64,000 bases of DNA. Origin: Rubrivivax sp. GTDB taxonomy: Bacteria; Pseudomonadota; Gammaproteobacteria; Burkholderiales; Burkholderiaceae_C. The stretch lies in assembly GCA_016719535.1 (NCBI GenBank), contig JADJYX010000020.1:62001-126000 (forward strand), given 5' to 3'. The notes below the pieces were generated by a model, which saw only the letters and a program-made list of their open reading frames with translations, searched no databases and had not been told where the DNA came from. The number at the start of each line of letters is the position of its first letter. Within the stretch, counting starts at the first letter, position 1. Made by a program: the position numbers and the translations under genes. Positions 60,971-64,000 of the stretch are shown here, piece by piece.

Positions 60971-62686
60971 ATGACGAGCTTCCCCAGGCGGCTGCCCGCC
61001 CTCACCCTGCTGGCCCTGGCCGCCGCGCTGGCGCAGGCGCCGGTGGCGGCGCAGTCGATCAACGACCTGCGCAACGACGCGGCCACGCCCGCCGACATCA
61101 CCACCTACGGCATGGGCTGGGGCCAGCAGCGGCACAGCACGCTGGCGCAGATCACGCCGGACAACGTCAAGCGCCTGGTGCCGGTGTGGAACCTGAGCCT
61201 CGATCATTCGGCCAATGCGAGCACGCAGCCGCTGCTGATCGACGGCACGCTCTACCTCAGCACGCATTCGCACACCCTGGCCGTCGACGCCGTGACCGGC
61301 CGCCAGAAATGGAAGACGCCGATCACGCTGCCGGCCGACATCAACGGCTACCTGTGCTGCGGCATCCACAGCCGCGGCCTGGCCGCGCACGACGGCGTGC
61401 TCTACCGCACCACCATCGACGCGCATGTGGTCGCGCTGTCGATGAAGGACGGCAAGCAGCTGTGGAAGAGCAAGGCCGCCGACTACAAGCAGGGCTACAG
61501 CATGACGCATGCGCCGCTGATCGCCGGCGGCGTGCTCATCACCGGCATCAGCGGCGGCGAATATGGCGCACGCGGCTTCCTCAACGGCTGGGACCTGAAG
61601 ACCGGCGAGAAGAAGTGGCACCGCTGGACCACCGCCAGCGGCAGCGACAAGGGCGCCGACACCTGGAAGCCCGGCATGGCCGATACCGGCGGCGCCCCCA
61701 CCTGGCTGACCGGCTCCTACGACCCCGAGCTCGACCTCGTCTACTGGGGCACCGGCAACGGCGGCCCCTGGAACCCGGCCACGCGCGGCGGCGATTCGCT
61801 CTACATCTGCTCGGTGCTGGCGCTGCGGCCATCCACCGGCGAACTGGTGTGGCACTACCAGTTCTCGCCCGGCGACCCCTACGACTACGACGGCACCAAC
61901 GAGCTGGTGCTGGCCGACCTGCCCAACCTGCCGGGGTCGGGCGGCAAGTCGACCAAGGTGCTGATGCAGGCCAACCGCAACGGCTTCTTCTATGTGCTCG
62001 ACCGCGCCAGCGGCAAGCTGCTGAAGGCCGACCCCTTTGCGCGCAAGATCAACTGGGCCAGCGGCATCGACCTCGCCAGCGGCCGCCCGGTGGACAGCCC
62101 GATGACGGCCGCGGTGCGCAAGACCGAGGAGCAGACCGAGTCCATCGAGGTGTGGCCCAGTGCCTTCGGCGGCAAGAACTGGATGCCGATGAGCTACGAC
62201 CCGGGCCGCAGGCTGGCCTTCTTCAATACCATCGACCTGGGCATGAAGATCCGCTATGTGCGCCAGGCCCGGCCCGGCGGGCCGAACTGGTGGCTGGGCC
62301 TGGAGCTCGGCGGCTTCGTCGCCCCCGAGGACGGCTTGCGCGGCTCGCTGATGGCCTGGGATCCGGTGTCCGGCAAGAAGCGCTGGGAAGTGCGCAGCAA
62401 GGCACCGCACTGGTCGGGCGTGCTGTCCACCGCCAGCGGCGTGGTCTTCGTGGGCGCGCAGACGGGTGAATTCAAGGCCCATGACGCCGCCGACGGGCGC
62501 CAGCTGTGGAGCTTCCAGACCGGCTCGGGCATCACCGGCTTGCCGATCACCTGGGAGCGCAACGGCCGCCAGTACGTCACCGTGACCAGCGGCGCCGCCA
62601 CCGTCTACGGCGCGCTGGCCGGCGACCCCGAGCTGGCCAACGTGCCGGCCGGCAGCTCGCTCTGGACCTTTGCGCTGATGCCCTGA
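60971..62686 (+). CDS. PQQ-dependent alcohol dehydrogenase with lanthanide-type active site
   Basis: The product is 571 residues; ATG 60971 is preceded by GAGGAGACAACG and followed by a signal peptide (to VAAQS). It is an eight-bladed quinoprotein propeller. It has the adjacent cysteine pair C129-C130 (LCCGIHSRG), WGTGNGGPWNP and tryptophan-docking repeats. The catalytic Asp is D305 in DPYD-Y-DGTNE, and a second Asp, D307, lies two positions on. In characterised enzymes (XoxF, PedH) that extra Asp marks lanthanide instead of calcium use. Its stop overlaps a cytochrome c gene, the likely electron acceptor. Confidence 0.9.
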   Translation: MTSFPRRLPALTLLALAAALAQAPVAAQSINDLRNDAATPADITTYGMGWGQQRHSTLAQITPDNVKRLVPVWNLSLDHSANASTQPLLIDGTLYLSTHSHTLAVDAVTGRQKWKTPITLPADINGYLCCGIHSRGLAAHDGVLYRTTIDAHVVALSMKDGKQLWKSKAADYKQGYSMTHAPLIAGGVLITGISGGEYGARGFLNGWDLKTGEKKWHRWTTASGSDKGADTWKPGMADTGGAPTWLTGSYDPELDLVYWGTGNGGPWNPATRGGDSLYICSVLALRPSTGELVWHYQFSPGDPYDYDGTNELVLADLPNLPGSGGKSTKVLMQANRNGFFYVLDRASGKLLKADPFARKINWASGIDLASGRPVDSPMTAAVRKTEEQTESIEVWPSAFGGKNWMPMSYDPGRRLAFFNTIDLGMKIRYVRQARPGGPNWWLGLELGGFVAPEDGLRGSLMAWDPVSGKKRWEVRSKAPHWSGVLSTASGVVFVGAQTGEFKAHDAADGRQLWSFQTGSGITGLPITWERNGRQYVTVTSGAATVYGALAGDPELANVPAGSSLWTFALMP

Positions 62687-63084
62687 TGCGGGGCCGACGA
62701 TCGATCGTGACGCTGCTGGCGGCGCTCGGGCTGGCAGCGGCCGGGGTCGCCGGCGCGCAGGCCGTCGATGGTGGTGCGCCTGCGGGCTCGGCGGCCTCTG
62801 CGGCCGCACCCGCCGCGGCCGCCGCCCCGGCGCCGTCGGTGGCCGCCGGGCGGCGGGCCTATACCAGCTATTGCGTGCGCTGCCACGGCATCAACCTGGT
62901 GGTCGGCAGCAGCGCCTTCTACGACCTGCGCAGCTTCCCGGCGACCGACAAGGCGCGCTTCCTCCACTCGGTCAACAAGGGCGTGCGGGCCATGCCGGCC
63001 TGGGAAGGCATCGTCAAGCCCGACGAGCTGGAGTCGATCTGGCTCTATATCGGCAGCGTCAACGGCTGGCCGCCGGACGCCTGA
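62686..63084 (+). CDS. c-type cytochrome, probable electron acceptor of the PQQ dehydrogenase
   Basis: The 132-residue protein has a signal peptide and an Ala/Pro-rich spacer (about 27-52). One heme site, C63-V-R-C66-H67, is followed by a probable Met ligand M103 in GVRAMPAWEGIV. The ATG shares one base with the dehydrogenase stop (TGATG), so the pair is translationally coupled. Architecture fits small cytochromes that accept electrons from periplasmic quinoproteins. Confidence 0.93.
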   Translation: MRGRRSIVTLLAALGLAAAGVAGAQAVDGGAPAGSAASAAAPAAAAAPAPSVAAGRRAYTSYCVRCHGINLVVGSSAFYDLRSFPATDKARFLHSVNKGVRAMPAWEGIVKPDELESIWLYIGSVNGWPPDA

Positions 63085-63106
63085 ACGCCGCTGCCGCCCG
63101 CCGCCC

Positions 63107-63817
63107 TCAGCGGCCGCGGGCAGCACGCCAGGCCGCAAATTCGCTGCGCGTGGCCTCCTCGGTGGGCGGATACAGGCCGAGGATCGAGCGGCCTTCCAGC
63201 ACCTTCTCCTGCACGAAGTCCTCGAAGGCGGTCATCTCCACCGCCTCGGCGGCGATGGCGTCGGCGATGGCCGCCGGGATCACGACCACGCCCTCGGCGT
63301 CGCCGACCACGATGTCGCCCGGCCACACCGCCACGTCACCGCAGCCGATCGGCACGTCGATGTCGATCGCCTGGTGCAGCGTCAGGTTGGTGGGCGCACT
63401 CGGCCGCTGGTGGTAGGCGGGGATGGCCAGCTTCGCGATCTCGGGGCTGTCGCGGAAGCCGCCGTCGGTGACGACGCCGGCCACGCCGCGCTTCATCAGC
63501 CGGCTGACCAGGATGCCGCCGGCCGAGGCGGCGCGGGCGTCCTTGCGGCTGTCGATCACGAAGACCGCGCCGGGCGGGCATTGCTCGACCGCCTGGCGCT
63601 GCGGGTGAGCTCGATCGTTGAAGACGGTGATCGGGTTGAGGTCTTCGCGCGCCGGCATGTAGCGCAGCGTGAAGGCCGGGCCCACCATGTTGGGCAGGCC
63701 GGGGTTGAGCGGGTGCACGTCCTGGATGAACGCGTTGCGCAGGCCGCGCTTGAACAGCGCGGTGCACAGCGTGGCGCAGCTCACGCCCATCAGCTGCTGG
63801 CGGGTGTCGGGGTTCAT
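63107..63817 (-). CDS. RraA-like family protein (aldolase/regulator fold)
   Basis: The 236-residue protein has GPAFTLRYMPAREDL, VVTDGGFRDSPEIAKLAIPAYHQRPSAP and GDVAVWPGDIVVGDAEGVVVIP, typical of the RraA/4-hydroxy-4-methyl-2-oxoglutarate aldolase family. The GG.RD motif with catalytic Arg and metal-binding Asp is intact. Longer members next to IlvD/Edd dehydratases are thought to work on sugar-acid or oxo-acid intermediates, not RNase E. It starts 9 bases after the dehydratase stop. Confidence 0.88.
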   Translation of the reverse strand: MNPDTRQQLMGVSCATLCTALFKRGLRNAFIQDVHPLNPGLPNMVGPAFTLRYMPAREDLNPITVFNDRAHPQRQAVEQCPPGAVFVIDSRKDARAASAGGILVSRLMKRGVAGVVTDGGFRDSPEIAKLAIPAYHQRPSAPTNLTLHQAIDIDVPIGCGDVAVWPGDIVVGDAEGVVVIPAAIADAIAAEAVEMTAFEDFVQEKVLEGRSILGLYPPTEEATRSEFAAWRAARGR

Positions 63818-63825
63818 GCGCCGTG

Positions 63826-64000
63826 TCAGTAGATCGAGGGCTCGGCCACCGGGGCGCCGAAGCTCGTTTCGAGAAAGTCGAAGTCGCAGCCCTGGTCGGC
63901 CTGCAGGATGTGGCGGCTGGCCATCCAGCCGTAGCCGCGCTCGTAGCGCGGCGGCGGCGGCGTCCAGGCGGCACGGCGCGCGGCCAGTTCGGCGTCGCTC
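63826..64000 (-). CDS. IlvD/Edd-family dehydratase, C-terminal end only
   Basis: The last 58 codons are visible: WTPPPPRYERGYGWMASRHILQADQGCDFDFLE and the end SIY. This is the conserved C-terminus of the IlvD/Edd [Fe-S] dehydratases, particularly the sugar-acid (arabonate/xylonate-type) branch. The 5' part lies beyond the window. It is cotranscribed with the RraA-like gene. Confidence 0.8.
   Translation of the reverse strand, partial: SDAELAARRAAWTPPPPRYERGYGWMASRHILQADQGCDFDFLETSFGAPVAEPSIY

Overview
The window is very GC-rich (roughly 70% by eye) and gene-dense. Genes often overlap by 4 bases (ATGA or GTGA) and GTG starts are common. The gene families point to a beta-proteobacterium of the order Burkholderiales, probably the Rubrivivax/Leptothrix/Ideonella group: Bug-type solute receptors, a PaaX/AidB-like pair, a decayed UbiH/UbiM-type hydroxylase, tandem amidoligase-type ATP-grasp/alpha-E genes and a PEP-CTERM protein. 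This placement is inferred from gene content; no rRNA or other marker gene is present. I found no rRNA, tRNA, CRISPR array, insertion sequence, prophage or replication origin.

Layout. 1-652 holds a decayed FAD monooxygenase. 700-1634 encodes DsbB and a RidA protein (minus strand), followed by ComEC (1746-4148). 4210-13728 is a tightly coupled five-gene cluster of transglutaminase-like, circularly permuted ATP-grasp and alpha-E proteins. It is followed by an oligopeptidase B-like S9 peptidase (13770-15998) and a YciO/TsaC-like protein. 16659-22948 carries housekeeping and signalling genes: RidA, PlsY with a histidine-rich tail, a GGDEF-EAL protein, an RhlE-type helicase, an orphan LuxR-type regulator and a small membrane protein.

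23184-32210 is a co-oriented minus-strand surface/sensing locus. In transcription order it holds a histidine kinase, a response regulator, a 50-residue PEP-CTERM protein and a 2120-residue SdrD-B-repeat protein. The giant protein's N-terminus resembles thioester adhesin domains. 32707-38363 encodes a membrane PAS protein, an S8 peptidase with a hexapeptide-repeat tail, and EttA.

38426-57447 contains two paralogous Met-zincin lipoproteins at its ends. Between them lie a MIP18-type Fe-S assembly protein with two membrane proteins, and a probable catabolic operon (AraC-type regulator, ThDP enzyme, bile-acid/sodium-symporter-like carrier, two SDRs, TauE-type exporter). A small DnaJ-like zinc-ribbon membrane protein and a PaaX/acyl-CoA dehydrogenase/Bug receptor set follow. 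57452-64000 holds a ROK kinase with an M24 aminopeptidase, a DUF2799 lipoprotein, a PQQ alcohol dehydrogenase with its cytochrome c (active site of lanthanide type), and the start of a sugar-acid type operon (IlvD/Edd C-terminus plus RraA-like protein).

The most promising under-described systems are the duplicated amidoligase/transglutaminase cluster (4.2-13.7 kb) and the two-component / mini PEP-CTERM / giant thioester-like adhesin locus (23.2-32.2 kb).
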